Positions 8,407 to 20,117 of a DNA stretch of 20,698 nucleotides are shown piece by piece; position 1 is the stretch's first letter, and each line of letters begins with the position of its first letter. The DNA is from Multifurca ochricompacta (taxonomy: Eukaryota; Basidiomycota; Agaricomycetes; Russulales; Russulaceae). The notes beneath the pieces are model-generated. The model saw only the letters and a list, made by a program, of their open reading frames with translations, did not search any database and was not told the origin of the DNA. Made by a program: the position numbers and the translations under genes. The stretch lies in the NCBI GenBank assembly GCA_022496185.1, contig WTXG01000468.1, positions 1 through 20,698 on the forward strand, written 5' to 3'.

Positions 8407-11241
8407 TTATTGGGGATCATATAAATCTGAAAAAAAGAAGTCGCTGTTTGCAGGCGGCGGTCCTGCAGTCAGTCCGCTTGGTATCTCCACCTTGTCACCA
8501 GACAAATCTATGATCTACGGTTAGCTACGCAAAACTGTGAAAGGACATGAGTGTGTGCACGCACCAAGCAACTTGATTCTAAGTCCGATCTCTGTCAACG
8601 CCTGGATGAAGTCCGCAGTCTCCTTCGAAGAGACATGCCCACTATCGCGTCGGAGCATGTTCAATCCGTCTGTCCAGTCTGCCCAGCGCGACACGTCCGG
8701 CGCGATCGCATCCGCCAATGAACCTTCCGACGTGAGCAACGAGAAGGACAGTGGTGACGCCACGAGCGGCGGCGGGCCCGACCCTCCCCCGCCGTCTGAC
8801 GGAAGTGCGCAGTTCGCAGTCGCAATTTCGATGATCAGCGCAAGGTCGATGCGTTCGGGCAAATCCTCGAGCCCGCTGCGCACCGGAAATTTGGACTGGC
8901 TGTCAACATAGTGGAGGTGCTTCAGGCTGTTGTCCTATATATAACGTGCGCGGTGCCCTCAGGACGTAGATGTGGATGCAGGGCAAGAGAAACGTGGGGA
9001 CGTACGAGACGCATGAATCTCCACGGCCGTGCAGGCCGCCGTGACGCGGGTGCGGTGACCGGCACAGCGTTGAGGAACCATGCACCCTCTAGGAGGCAAT
9101 GGATCCGTTGTTGACGCACGAACTCTTTGGACTCTTTGTACAGCTTCGCACGCAAGTTGCGGACGGGTATTTTGCTCAAAAGGTCGTCCTCCTCCTCGAG
9201 CTCCTTCATCTGTCGGTCGCGCACGCCGCGATACTCGCAGTCAGAAAAGTCTTGCACCATCTCATGCCATGGGCGCAAGTGTTCCTGGCGCAGCGCAACC
9301 TTCACTCTACGTGCGTTCATACGTTAATTGTGACTTTGTAGCGCTTAAGAAGACGCACTGGCTCCGTACGAGGGCCACGACTCTGGTGAAGTCTGCTATC
9401 GCCGCACCGCTCTCGTTCCACATCTGCAGAAAAAAATTGGTAGCCAGGGCGTGGACCTTATAAAAGTTGAGGAAGAATGGTTGGAAGACGGGAGAAGTCG
9501 CATCTAGGAGCCCGTAGCAATATCAGGATATCTCCAGAAGCACATCAACGTGAATAACGTGCATCCAGGAGCCAAAACACCCCAATACTCCGATAAAAGC
9601 TCAACAACCTCGTTAGATGCACGTGCGAGCGGACATTGTCGCTGGGACGGCCGTGAATTCTGCTCTTGTACGACTTTGGAAAAGAACTCTGGGTCACTCT
9701 GCACAAAATATTTCTATTTCCTGGAGTATCAACGGCGCTCGTTCGTTCGATAAAGTAGAACCTCACCAAGCAGTCGAGTCCGAGCACCCCAGCTTCGCTA
9801 AACTCATGACTGAGGTTCTCAGACGCGAACCCAAGCTGGCGCCATTTAAGCGGGGTGCCATTTGGCGATGTCTCTACTTGCAAGTGGGAGTTTGTCCAGA
9901 TATAGTCGAGCGCTGCGGCATGCGTTTCCTCGACATCTGGCTCAACAAGTGTCGTTTTCTTGCGATAAATCAAGCGTGCCATGTTACCCTGAAAGTCGAG
10001 CACACAGGAAGTCAGGTCCTCAATCGTGTGCGAGGTCATAAGGTGCTGGGTTAGAAATAATGTGAGTTCACACTGCGTCACAGAGCGCGAGAGGACTCAC
10101 AATAATCGCTTTTCGCGTATTCAGCCGTTCTAGTTGCGAAATGAAGACTCCCACCACGTATCCGTAGCATGCGCCAGGAGCGAGTTGATCAACATTACAC
10201 TATCCGGCTCGAGGGGTTAGCATCATTGAGCTCTCATGTGCACATGCACCACACACCTATTTAGCGCAAGCGCAGTATCTGCTGTGCCCAGTCGACTGAC
10301 GACAGTTTCAAGGAGACCCGGTTCTTTGCGCATCTGCTCGAAAACGACGTCAAAGCCGTAACGGTAGACAGAGCCTGGGGGTGCGGCAGGTGGTGAACGG
10401 CTCGAACTCGCTACCAGTGTCCTGGTGCGCTCGCTGGGTCTGCCTCGACAAGACGTTTAAGGATTGCGGTGGCAGGCGGCAACATTGATAAGTGACTGAG
10501 GTGAAGCGATAATCTGGGACGACTTTGAAGATGAAATTACTGTCTAGCGCTGCCCAACCGTACTCGAGATCCATCAGGTTTTTCATTGCCGTGAGTGCAT
10601 ACTACTCCCAAGATGAGACAGGCAGAATAACCGTCAAGATGGAATGACGCACCGCGAGCGTATTCCCATAACTGGTTGTGATGACGTCGACCAATATACG
10701 AACGCCATCTCGCTTGAGAAATTCGTTGGCAAAATCCTCTTCTGGAAATCTTATCTTATATTGTGCACCCGAATGGAGTGTGGGATGATAGCCTACGTGA
10801 AGGTAGCGTTGAAGGGAAAACAGTGCCAGGCGGAAGCTCTTTTCTTCACGAAGGAGGAGTTTCTCGTGTATTTCTCGAGCCTCTACTAAAGCAGAATTAA
10901 CGAGTCTAAATAGAGAAAGGATCAATGGTGGACCAGGTTTTAGGCGTTCTGCTGCGTAACTTCAGCTTAGCCTTCGACTTGATCATCTTTCTCAAGTTTT
11001 CGTTTGTCACCAGTTCGTCATCCTCGTCTCTTAGCGCGAAATCGGAAGGGGGTTGCTTGATCTGTAGGTTTGCGACAAGCTGCTTCACTACATCCGCTAC
11101 CATCAACGTTGGATCTATCCGGACTTTGACGACACCATCCTTTGTTGTAACACTGTTTGTGGGGATCAATGTTTTGGTTGAGGAACCGTTGGCAACCGTG
11201 GCGCGTGGACGCAAAGCGTCTCCATTTAGGTGTGAGGACAT
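8407..11241 (-). CDS. ELMO/CED-12 family protein (Rac-GEF partner)
   Basis: ELMO proteins bind DOCK-family exchange factors and activate Rac, which controls actin and polarised growth. Eleven exons (11241-10961, 10905-10797, 10741-10653, 10601-10257, 10199-10101, 10045-9762, 9698-9563, 9503-9359, 9306-9006, 8934-8565, 8507-8407) give 754 residues after frame corrections; animal ELMO1 is about 730. The order is: N-terminal ubiquitin-like region (KVRIDPTLMVADVVKQLV); helical repeats (EEKSFRLALFSLQRYL, DFANEFLKRDGVRILVDVIT); ELMO domain with LGF at about 380 and VLGLDCLVR at about 395; a helical linker (DRQMKELEEEDDLLSKIPVR); a C-terminal PH-like domain (RRPARPWRFMRL to RIDLALIIEIAT); and a Pro-rich end. 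The first ATG of the conserved part is 11241; an in-frame ATG at 11343 would add 34 residues. Frame corrections fall at 10796-10797, 10516-10518 (one extra base), 10471-10483 (two bases), 10414-10415, 10144-10145 and 9761-9762. The intron 9504-9562 appears to use a GC donor. Confidence 0.88.
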
Positions 11242-11423
11242 GTCATTAAACAAAACCAAGGGAGGGGAGGTTAAGCCGCGACTGTCGGTAGGGTAATTTG
11301 GGACCGGGCCGGATTCTTCCTGATTACGTATACAACGTGTCATTTACACTCTTAGCATAGCACTAGATCCAATCACGAGGTCTCACCCTTCCTCCTCCCT
11401 CTCTTTCCCTCCCTCCCTTCATA
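11242..11423. promoter_or_regulatory. Shared divergent promoter of ELMO and TOR genes
   Basis: Only 182 bp separate the ELMO ATG (11241, minus) from the TOR ATG (11424, plus). Both transcription starts must lie here or inside the neighbouring gene. No TATA box is obvious. The TOR side ends in a 35-nt uninterrupted pyrimidine run at 11386-11420, three bases before the ATG. If ELMO instead starts at 11343, the shared region shrinks to 80 bp. Confidence 0.6.
11386..11420 (+). promoter_or_regulatory. 35-nt pure pyrimidine tract before the TOR start codon
   Basis: Every base from 11386 to 11420 is C or T, and the tract ends three bases before the ATG. CT-rich blocks are frequent at core promoters and transcription starts of filamentous fungi, and a milder one precedes MTHFR (about 5755-5810). 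If transcription starts within the tract, the leader would be extremely short and begin with pyrimidines. Confidence 0.6.
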
Positions 11424-14400
11424 ATGGCCACTCCGTCTGTGTCGCAGCAGACGGACATACTAAATGCTATTTTTCTTGGTCTTAGGAGCAAAAGTTCAGA
11501 TACTCGTCTTCAATCCGCTCACGAATTAAGACGATATGTACGTTCTTCCATCACCACCGCTCCTTCTGCTTGTCCAATTAACTTAAGTGCATTCTCCTTA
11601 GGTCGCCACAAAGGTCGGAGAAATGTCCTCAGACGCCGCGGCCAAACTATGGGAAGACTCCATTAACCAAAGGTTGTTTGACCTCGTACATAGTCCCCAC
11701 AACCATGATAAATTGGGGGGTATTCTCGCCATTGGTGCGCTTATTCGATCATGTTTTGGCGTACAAACTCTGATCGTCTCAGACCATCTTCTTGACGTCG
11801 ATGGGGAAGAAACTATCGAGTTCAAGCACAATCTTTTCCGCTTCTATAATTATGTGAAATCCCTCTTGCCCAATGGCGATCTCAATGTCATGCTTGCTGC
11901 CTCCAAGACCCTCGGGCAGATTGCGGAGATTGGCGGCGCAGCTTTTGGGGAGCATTTCATGGATTATGAAGTACCGGCTGCCATTGGCTTACTACAAGGG
12001 GACAAGCAAGAGCCTGGCCGATATGCTGGGGTGCTCATATTGAAAGAACTCGCTCGAAATAGTCCAGTCTACTTCCATTCACACATCGATCTCGTCTTTG
12101 ACAAGATTCTTATGCCTCTTCGAGACCCGCGCGTGATTGTCCGGGAAGGTGCAGCGGAACTTCTCGCGGCGTGCCTTGAGATTATTGCCCAGAGGGAACG
12201 TCAGGGCAGGAGTGCTCACCTCTCGAAGATCCTAGCAGACGCACAAGCTGGCCTCAAAACTAGCCAGCCCGAGATCATCCACGGCTCACTGCTTACATAT
12301 CGGGAGCTGCTACTCCACGGTGGCATGGTAAGCTTTTACTTCCTAAGAGATCCCTCCAATTCTTAGTCCCGTGAGTTCATGCGCGAGAATTTCATGGACA
12401 CAGCAGAAAGCATTTTACGCTTCCGGACTTCCCGAGATCCTTTAGTGCGGAAGATGGTCATCACCCTTATTCCTACCCTTGCAGTGTACGACACGCAGAC
12501 ATTCAGTGAACACTTCCTCCACAAAGCGATGGGCCATCTTCTTACTCTTCTCAGCAAATCTAATGAGCGCTCGTTTGGTATGCCTTACCGACCAATCTAC
12601 CAATCTCACCCTGACCACTTTTAAGCATTTATCGCTATTGGGCACATCGCAAAGGCTGTTGGCAGCGACATGAAACCTTTTCTTGATTCCATCATGCAGC
12701 AAGTCAAGCTCGGCCTGCAGAATCGAGGGTAGGCCACATGTGTTTACGCCGTCATTTATACTTTCCTCATTCTATGCCAGGAAGAAGGCGCCGTCTGAAG
12801 AACCCATGTTTCAATGTGTTGGAATGTTGGCTGCCGCCGTCGGCCCAAACTTGACCAAGCTTCTGCATGACCAACTCGACCTAATGTTTGCGTGCGGACT
12901 GAGCGAGCCTCTTCATCATGCTCTAATTGAAATCGCCAAGAACATTCCACCTCTTTTGAAGACCATACAGGGCAAGTTTCCCCTCAACTTTGTCTTCGGC
13001 GGTCTAATTTCGTGTCATAGATCGCCTTTAGATATGCTTTCGATGATCCTCAGTGACAAACCGTACAAGCCTCTTGGCGCACCGCCAGTTCTCATGCGGG
13101 GAATGTTTCCACGAACTCTCGCGATCTTAACACGTCTCAGGTAAGACTGCCTCTCTGAATACCGACGACGCGCTCATTTGGCTAACAGAACGCTGGTACG
13201 ACAAAAAGCCCTGAGTTGATCACCCTCGCCCTCACTATCCTCGGGGAATTTGACTTCAGTGGTATGTCGTTGCGAACTGCCACGCTATTGGGACGCTCAT
13301 ATGAACGCAGGGCATGTTCTCAACGAGTTTGTGCGTAACTGTGCCCTACCGTATCTCGAAGAAGACCATCCAGAAGTGCGGAAGGCGGCAGCACTAACTT
13401 GCTGCAGTGTCTTCAGGCGTGACCCTATCTGCTTCCAGGGCAGCAATAACTCCATTGAGATCATCAGCGATGTCATTGATAAGCTGCTCACAGTGGGTAT
13501 CGCAGACCCGGGTTTGTTGCCTTCTTGGATGTCTTTGCGAGATCAACTGACCTCTCATATTCAGACGCAACAATCCGACAGGCTGTTCTGGCGAATTTGC
13601 ACGAACAGTTTGACAAGCACCTAGCGCAGGCAGAGAATGTTCGCTCTCTCTTCATTGCGCTCAACGACGAGGTCTTCGAGAACCGTGAGACGGCTGTGGG
13701 CCTTATTGGGCGTCTTGCATTGCACAACCCGGCCTATGTCATGCCTTCTCTACGCAAGTCCCTCATCCAACTGCTCACCGAGCTCGAATATTCGACTGTC
13801 ACGTGAGTGCCGTCTTCTGATTGATGCGTCTTATCTATTAATGAAGACACCAGGCGCAACCGCGAAGACTGCACAAGGCTATTGACGCTCCTCGTAAGCG
13901 CAACCCAGCGCCTGATCAAGCCCTACGCGCTCCCGATGCTACGTGTGCTGCTGCAGAAAGCCAGCGACCCTAACTCAACTGTTGCTGCTAATGTGTTGAT
14001 GTGTCTTGGCGAGTTGACCTGCGTGGGAGGCGAGGACGTAACCCACATGTTCCCGAGTTGATGGATATCATTCTTGCGAAGCTCGCGGATTCGAGCATTG
14101 TGAAGCGCGACGCCGCATTGCACGCGTTCGGGCAAGTGTGCTCGAGCACGGGATATGTGATACAACCGCTAGTAGAGTATCCCCAATTGCTGCAGATCTT
14201 CGGTCGGATATTGAAGAGCGAACCGAACTCGTCGGTGCGTCGGGAGGTGATAAAAGTGCTTGGAATCATAGGCGCCCTGGACCCTTACAGACGCAAGGTG
14301 CGTCACAATACCCGAGAAAAGGGGAGTTGGTCAGATGATCGCTGTTGCAGACAAGACCCGACGAGGAGTCGAATGAAACTCAGGCCCCCGTTGCCGCCGC

Positions 14401-17400
14401 AATTAATCTTACCCATACAACGTCTTCGGCGTCAGATGACTACTACCAAACGGTGGTCGTCAATGCACTGCTCAGCATCCTGAAGGACCAATCGCTCAGC
14501 AACCAGCATCACACTGTAATTGAGGCTATAATGTCCATCTTCAAGACGCAAGGCCTCAAATGTGTAACGTTCTTACCCCAGGTGAGTAAGTGCCGATTGC
14601 GACTTATGAAAGACAACCCAGTTGGATGCCTCCTAGATCATCCCAGCCTTTGCGGCCGTGACTCGAAGCTCTGCTGCGCGCTTGCAAGAATTCCATCTGC
14701 AGCAGCTTGCCATCCTCATTGGTATCATCAAGCAGCACGTCCGCAAATATATGCCCGATATTTTTGGGCTTGTTACAGACCTCTGGGAAAACCAGTCATT
14801 ACAGCTCCCACTCGTCTCACTCATCGAGTCGCTTGGCAAAGCTCTTGACGCAGAGTTCAGGCCGTTTCTGCCAACGATCCTGCCGCTTATCCTGAAGGTA
14901 TTTGATGGGGAACTGAATGACAAGCGCTCGGCAACCCAAATCAAGGTGTTTGACGCTTTCTTGACGTTCGGCTCGAACATCGAGGAGTACTTGCATCTGG
15001 TCATTCCAATCATCGTGAAAACGTACGAGCGACCTGACGCGTCGACTCCACTGCGCAAACGCGCTATAGTTACAATAGATGGGCTTTCGAACCGCGTTAA
15101 TTTCTCAGACCACGCGTCGCGTATCATTCATCCCCTGGTGCGCGTGCTGACCTCTTCAAATAATGAACTAAGAATGGCTGTGCTCGATACCCTGTGCTCG
15201 CTACTTGTCCAGCTAGGATCTGATTTTGCCATATTTGTGCCCACCATCAACAAGGTGCCCTTCCTCCCTGAACCCATCGCTATGCGCTGATGGCATGTGC
15301 AGGCACTCCTCCGCCACAGAATACCGCACCCAAAATACGAAAATCTCGTCTCGAAGTTGCTGAATGGAGAGCGCTTACCGCAAGAGTTAGGAACGCTAGA
15401 GTATATGTAGGCATCACATCCAGGCGGAGGAGTTCTCACTCAAAAATCCGTTGTAGCATGAACGAAAGTAACAAGGCGCCAGAGTTCTCCGCACCTGCGG
15501 AGGCTGCGAAGATGACAGTCAATCAACAACACCTGAAGCAGGCATGGGACACATCGCAGGTCTCCACCAGGGAAGACTGGTTAGAATGGATGCATCGACT
15601 TTCTGTGGAGTTTATGAAGGAATCGCCGTCTCATGCTTTGCGTGCTTGCATGAGCTTGGTGGACGTTCACCCGCCTTTAGCGAAGGAGTTATTCAACGCG
15701 GCATTCATCTCTTGCTGGCGGGAGCTATACGAGCAATACCAGGTGTGACACTAATTCTGGTTCGGAAAGCACAATTTTTGAAACGACTAACAGGAAGATC
15801 TCGTCCGCGCGATCGACTTTGCCATCACGTCACCGACAGCACCATCTGAACTGATACACAGGTTACTGAACTTGTGCGAGTTCATGGAACACGAAGACCA
15901 ACGACTCCCAATCGAGAACAGCATTCTCGGAGAGTATGCGTTGAAGTACCACGCCTACGCCAAGGCACTGCACTACAAAGAGCTCGAGTTTTTCACGGAG
16001 ACGTCGCCATCTATCATTGAAGCCCTGATCGGCATCAACACGAAACTGCAGCAATCGGACGCAGCGTGGGGCACGCTCCTCGTTGCACGCGAACAGTACG
16101 ACATTACAAAGCACGATCAATGGTATGAGAGACTAGGGCGATGGCAGGAGGCGCTTCGCACATACGAGCGCAGGGAACAGGAAGACCCAGGCAATCCAGA
16201 CATCGCGATCGGTCGGATGAAATGCTTGCATGCGCTTGGGGAGTGGGACCAGCTTGCGGTACAGGTAGAGGAGTATTGGCGAGTGCGACGCACGAAGAGC
16301 GCCGCGAGATTGCTCCGATGGCTGCTGCTGCCGCGTGGTCGTTGAATGATTGGGATTCCATGGATGACTACATTGCAACCATGAAGACTGACTCAACAGA
16401 CCGCGCATTCTATCGTGCCATCCTGTCTGTACACCAAAACCAATTCCCAAAGGCGCTGGCTCATATCACAAAAGCGCGTGACCTGCTCGATCCAGAGCTC
16501 ACTGGGCTTATTGGCGAAAGTTACGGGCGATCGTACAAGTGAGTGCAGCGTGCACGGCGTGCAGTTCTTGCACCTAATATAATTCAGCGTGATGGTTCGG
16601 GCTCAGATGCTCTCCGAGCTTGAGGAGATCATCGCTTACAAGCAATTTGCTGATCAGCCGGAGCGTCAGCAGACAATCAGGAAAACTTGGGTTAAGAGGT
16701 GTATTTGCTTCTTATCATGACTCGTCCTTCTGCTTACAGCCGCCCAGACTTCAAGGATGCCAACCCGACGTAGAAGTCTGGCAGCGGATTTTGCAAGTGC
16801 GAACGCTAGTTTTGAGCCCAGATGATGACCCGGCTATGTGGATTAAATTTGCCAACCTCTGTCGGAAATCTGAACGCATGCTGCTTGCTGAAAAGACGAT
16901 CAACTCGTTACTATCTCAAGAGAGGGTAGGCACTTCTGCCGGCAGTTTATGATGCAGCTGACGGTTTTTTTCGCATCCAGCATCAGAAGGCCCCTCCAAA
17001 CGTCGTCTATGCTCAGCTAAAATATATGTGGGCGTCAGGGTCCAAAGAGGAGAGCTTGAACTTCCTCCGCTCATTCGCGGCAAGTCTCTCAAGGGACTTG
17101 GAGGCTGAAACGACACAGCGAGGGCAGCGGTCGGGCGTATCTAAACAGAACCTCGAGGAACTCTCAAGTCTTCTAGCGCGCTGCTACTTCAAGCAGGGCG
17201 AATGGCAGATGGAACTTTCAGACAGCTGGGCAACAGTTCGTGAAAATATGACCCGTCGTCCCCACATTGGCTCATATAATATTCTTAGCGAAACGTGAAA
17301 GATATCCTTCACTCGTACCTCCTCGCCACACACTTCGACCCTAACTGGTACAAAGCATGGCACACGTGGGCACTAGCAAACTTCGAGGTTGTTAATCACC

Positions 17401-20117
17401 GTCTCAACCAATCCGAGGTAAAGGCAGCTGATGTCATGGGCACTACGTTAGTCCCACATATCATTCCTGCAGTCCAAGGTACATATTTTTTGCGAGACCT
17501 CGCTGATCTCATTAAACTTGGAGCTTCAGGTTTCTTCCGCTCTATAGCTCTACGTAGTGAGAATGCTCTCCAGGATACTCTCAGGCTGTTGACCCTTTGG
17601 TTCAAATTTGGAGCTCACGACGACGTCGGCCACGCAATTGCCAACGGATTCAGCACAGTCGAAGTCGACACATGGCTTGAAGTGATTCCTCAGGCAAGCC
17701 ATCCGATCCCCCATTTTCCTAACCTCCTCACCTACTCCATCCAGATCATTGCGCGCATCCAGACCCCCAATACAAACATCCGGAGGAACATCACGAGCCT
17801 TCTGACGGACGTTGGCAAGCACCATCCGCAGGCATTGATTTATCCTCTCACCGTGGCGTCGAAGTCTCCAAGTACCCTACGAAAGGATGTTGCACTCGCC
17901 ATCATGGACCGAATGAAGCAAGATAACCCCGCCATCGTGGAACAGGTGCGTTCGATCACAATGAGCGGAAAATTATGTAGAATTCTTGCATCAGGCTCTT
18001 GTCGTCAGCCACGAGCTCATACGTGTCGCCATCCTCTGGCATGAACAATGGCATGAGAAGCTAGAAGAGGCTTCTCGGCAGTACTACACTGAGCACAACC
18101 CAGAGGGCATGATTGCCGCGCTAGAGCCCCTCCACGAAGAGTTAGAGAGGGTTGGTACTCGCGTCGATGTAGATATCAGCCGACTGCTTACGGGTCAAAT
18201 GTAGGGTCCCCAAACGGCTCGCGAAACTTCATTCATCCAAGCGTTCGGTCGTGAGCTTCATGAGGCGAGAGAAGCGACGCGTCGATACCAGAAATACGGC
18301 GAAATCAAAGACTTGGACAATGCTTGGGACATCTATTTCGCAGTAAGAGCCCATCTACTGCTTAATTGCATACATGTTTATTCTTCACCGCAGGTCTTCA
18401 AGAAAGTCGAGAAGCAATTTCCACAATTGACCACACTTGATTTGCAATACGTTTCACCAGAGCTGTTGAAGGCACGTAATTTGGAGCTTGCCGTTCCAGG
18501 TAAGGGCACTGCGAAATAGGCTCTTCATTGCCGCTAATCTGAAATGCAGGCACATATCAGAGCGGGAGGCCTATTATCACGATTACGAGCTTCGCCCCTA
18601 AGCTGTCGATAATCATATCCAAGCAGAGGCCTCGTCGACTCTATCTTAAGGGCAGCGATGGAAAGGAGTATCAATACCTATTAAAGGGTACGCAAATTCA
18701 GTAGGACAGTCCCTTTCTCAAAAGTGATACCGGATTGTCATAGGACACGAAGACCTTCGTCAAGATGAACGAGTCATGCAATTGTTCAGCCTTGTGAATA
18801 CGCTCCTATCAGAGGATACCGATAGCTTCAAACGGCGTCTCCATATCCAACGATATCCGGTCATACCGCTTGGGCCACATGCTGGCCTTCTAGGCTGGGT
18901 GCACGATAGCGATACGTTACACGTATTGGTTCGCGACTACCGCGAATCGCGCAAGGTACTCTTGAACATTGAGTATCGGCTGATGCTGCAGGCAAGCCAT
19001 TTTTTCTTGTTGATTTCCATGCTTACAATAGCTCCTTCTAGATGGCGCCCGACTACGAAAATCTTATGCTTTTACAGAAGATCGAGGTGTTCGAGTATGC
19101 CCTCGAGAATACTACCGGTCAAGATCTGTATCGGGTGTTGTGGCTGAAGAGCATCAATTCAGAACACTGGCTCGAGCGCCGCGCTACATTCACCCGGTCT
19201 CTAGCAGTCAACAGTATTGTCGGCCACATCCTTGGACTTGGAGATCGCCACCCATCCAATCTCATGCTTGAACGCAAGACCGGTAAGGTGGTGCATATCG
19301 ACTTCGGTGACTGTTTTGAGGTAGCGATGCACCGCGAGAAGTTCCCTGAAAAAATTCCGTTCCGTCTCACGCGCATGCTTACACACGCAATGGAGGTGCG
19401 CTGAAAACCGATTGTTTGATATGGTAGCAACTAATTACACTTCACAGGTCAGCGGGATAGAAGGAAGCTATAGAAACACCTGCGAGATCTCCATGCGGGT
19501 CTTACGTGACAACAAGGAGTCTCTGATGGCCGTCCTGGAGGCGTTCGTCTATGACCCTCTTATCAACTGGAGGTTGATACCGACCAAGGGCGACAATCGA
19601 CACCCTGCTGGTGAGTAATTCCTGATGCAGCAGATGGGCTCCCTTTTAGTATGAGGATCAGGTGGAGACCCCTCACGGACGTCTGACTTGTCCCGTGTCA
19701 ACGTATATGTGCAAGAGCCTCTTCGTAAGCTGAAGGCAGACGAGAACACTATTCTCAATGGTACGTCAGATACTAAACTAATATTGCTATTTTTGTCTGC
19801 TGCCTGATCCTCGAGACTATACTGTAGAGGCACAAGAGCGCAACGATCGGGCGTTAGCGGTGTTGAATCGTGTCCAACACAAACTTACAGGTTCGTAGTC
19901 CTTCCACCCCGCTATGGGCAACTGAACGGGGGGCGTCTTTCAGGTCGCGATTTCAACCCCAACGTTGTGCTTTCGGTGCAAGCACAGGTCGACAAACTCA
20001 TTCTGCAGGCAACATCTCTCGAAAATTTATGCCAGTGTTTCTCGGGATGGTAAAATTTTCTGCTCTAGTATTGCCTTTCTACGCTCACTCCAGATCCTTA
20101 GGTGCGCTTTCTGGTAA
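11424..20117 (+). CDS. tor: Target of rapamycin (TOR) Ser/Thr kinase, PIKK family
   Basis: Central growth kinase that acts in TORC1/TORC2 on vacuolar and plasma membranes. After four one-base corrections (13027-13029, 13102-13103, 14040-14041, 16278-16279) the 33 exons total 2342 codons including stop; fungal TORs are about 2300-2500 residues. HEAT repeats fill roughly the first half. The FAT region includes [41 protein letters not shown] and [20 protein letters not shown]. The FRB domain (about 1828-1925) runs from [14 protein letters not shown] to [10 protein letters not shown]. The kinase has Lys1992 in [30 protein letters not shown] (catalytic Asp2143, Asn2148) and [10 protein letters not shown] (DFG 2162-2164). 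The FATC tail reads [16 protein letters not shown] and ends GWCAFW after the last intron. Catalytic residues are all present. The gene is divergent from ELMO. Identity is certain; the breaks are most likely sequencing errors because TOR is essential in studied fungi. Confidence 0.97.
11538..20101 (+). other. Intron map of the TOR gene (32 introns)
   Basis: Introns placed by GT/GC-AG borders and frame with conserved protein: 11538-11601, 11735-11782, 12328-12375, 12578-12625, 12729-12780, 12972-13020, 13141-13188, 13262-13310, 13512-13564, 13803-13853, 14298-14350, 14582-14636, 15255-15302, 15407-15468, 15743-15793, 16539-16587, 16699-16747, 16926-16980, 17236-17288, 17479-17529, 17694-17744, 17946-17994, 18151-18204, 18343-18393, 18500-18549, 18688-18743, 18992-19041, 19396-19447, 19611-19661, 19761-19827, 19891-19943 and 20050-20101. 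Lengths are 48-67 nt. Donors are GC at 12972, 17694 and 18992. The third intron could instead end at 12366, which would add three residues. Confidence 0.85.

Noticed and set aside
8537..8911. Plus-strand 124-codon frame opposite the ELMO C-terminus
   Set aside because: The minus strand encodes the conserved PH-like end of ELMO here; the plus frame is a GC-rich shadow.
11242..11343. Upstream in-frame ATG for ELMO at 11343
   Set aside because: It would consume over half of the short divergent promoter and adds 34 residues that look unconserved; kept only as an alternative.
16141..16542. Separate gene starting at 16141 within TOR
   Set aside because: Its first half is out of frame with TOR; the second half is genuine TOR FAT sequence reached after the missing G at 16278-16279.
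11424..20117. TOR as a pseudogene because of frame breaks
   Set aside because: Only four one-base breaks in 7 kb, all catalytic motifs intact, dozens of sound splice junctions, and TOR is essential in studied fungi.
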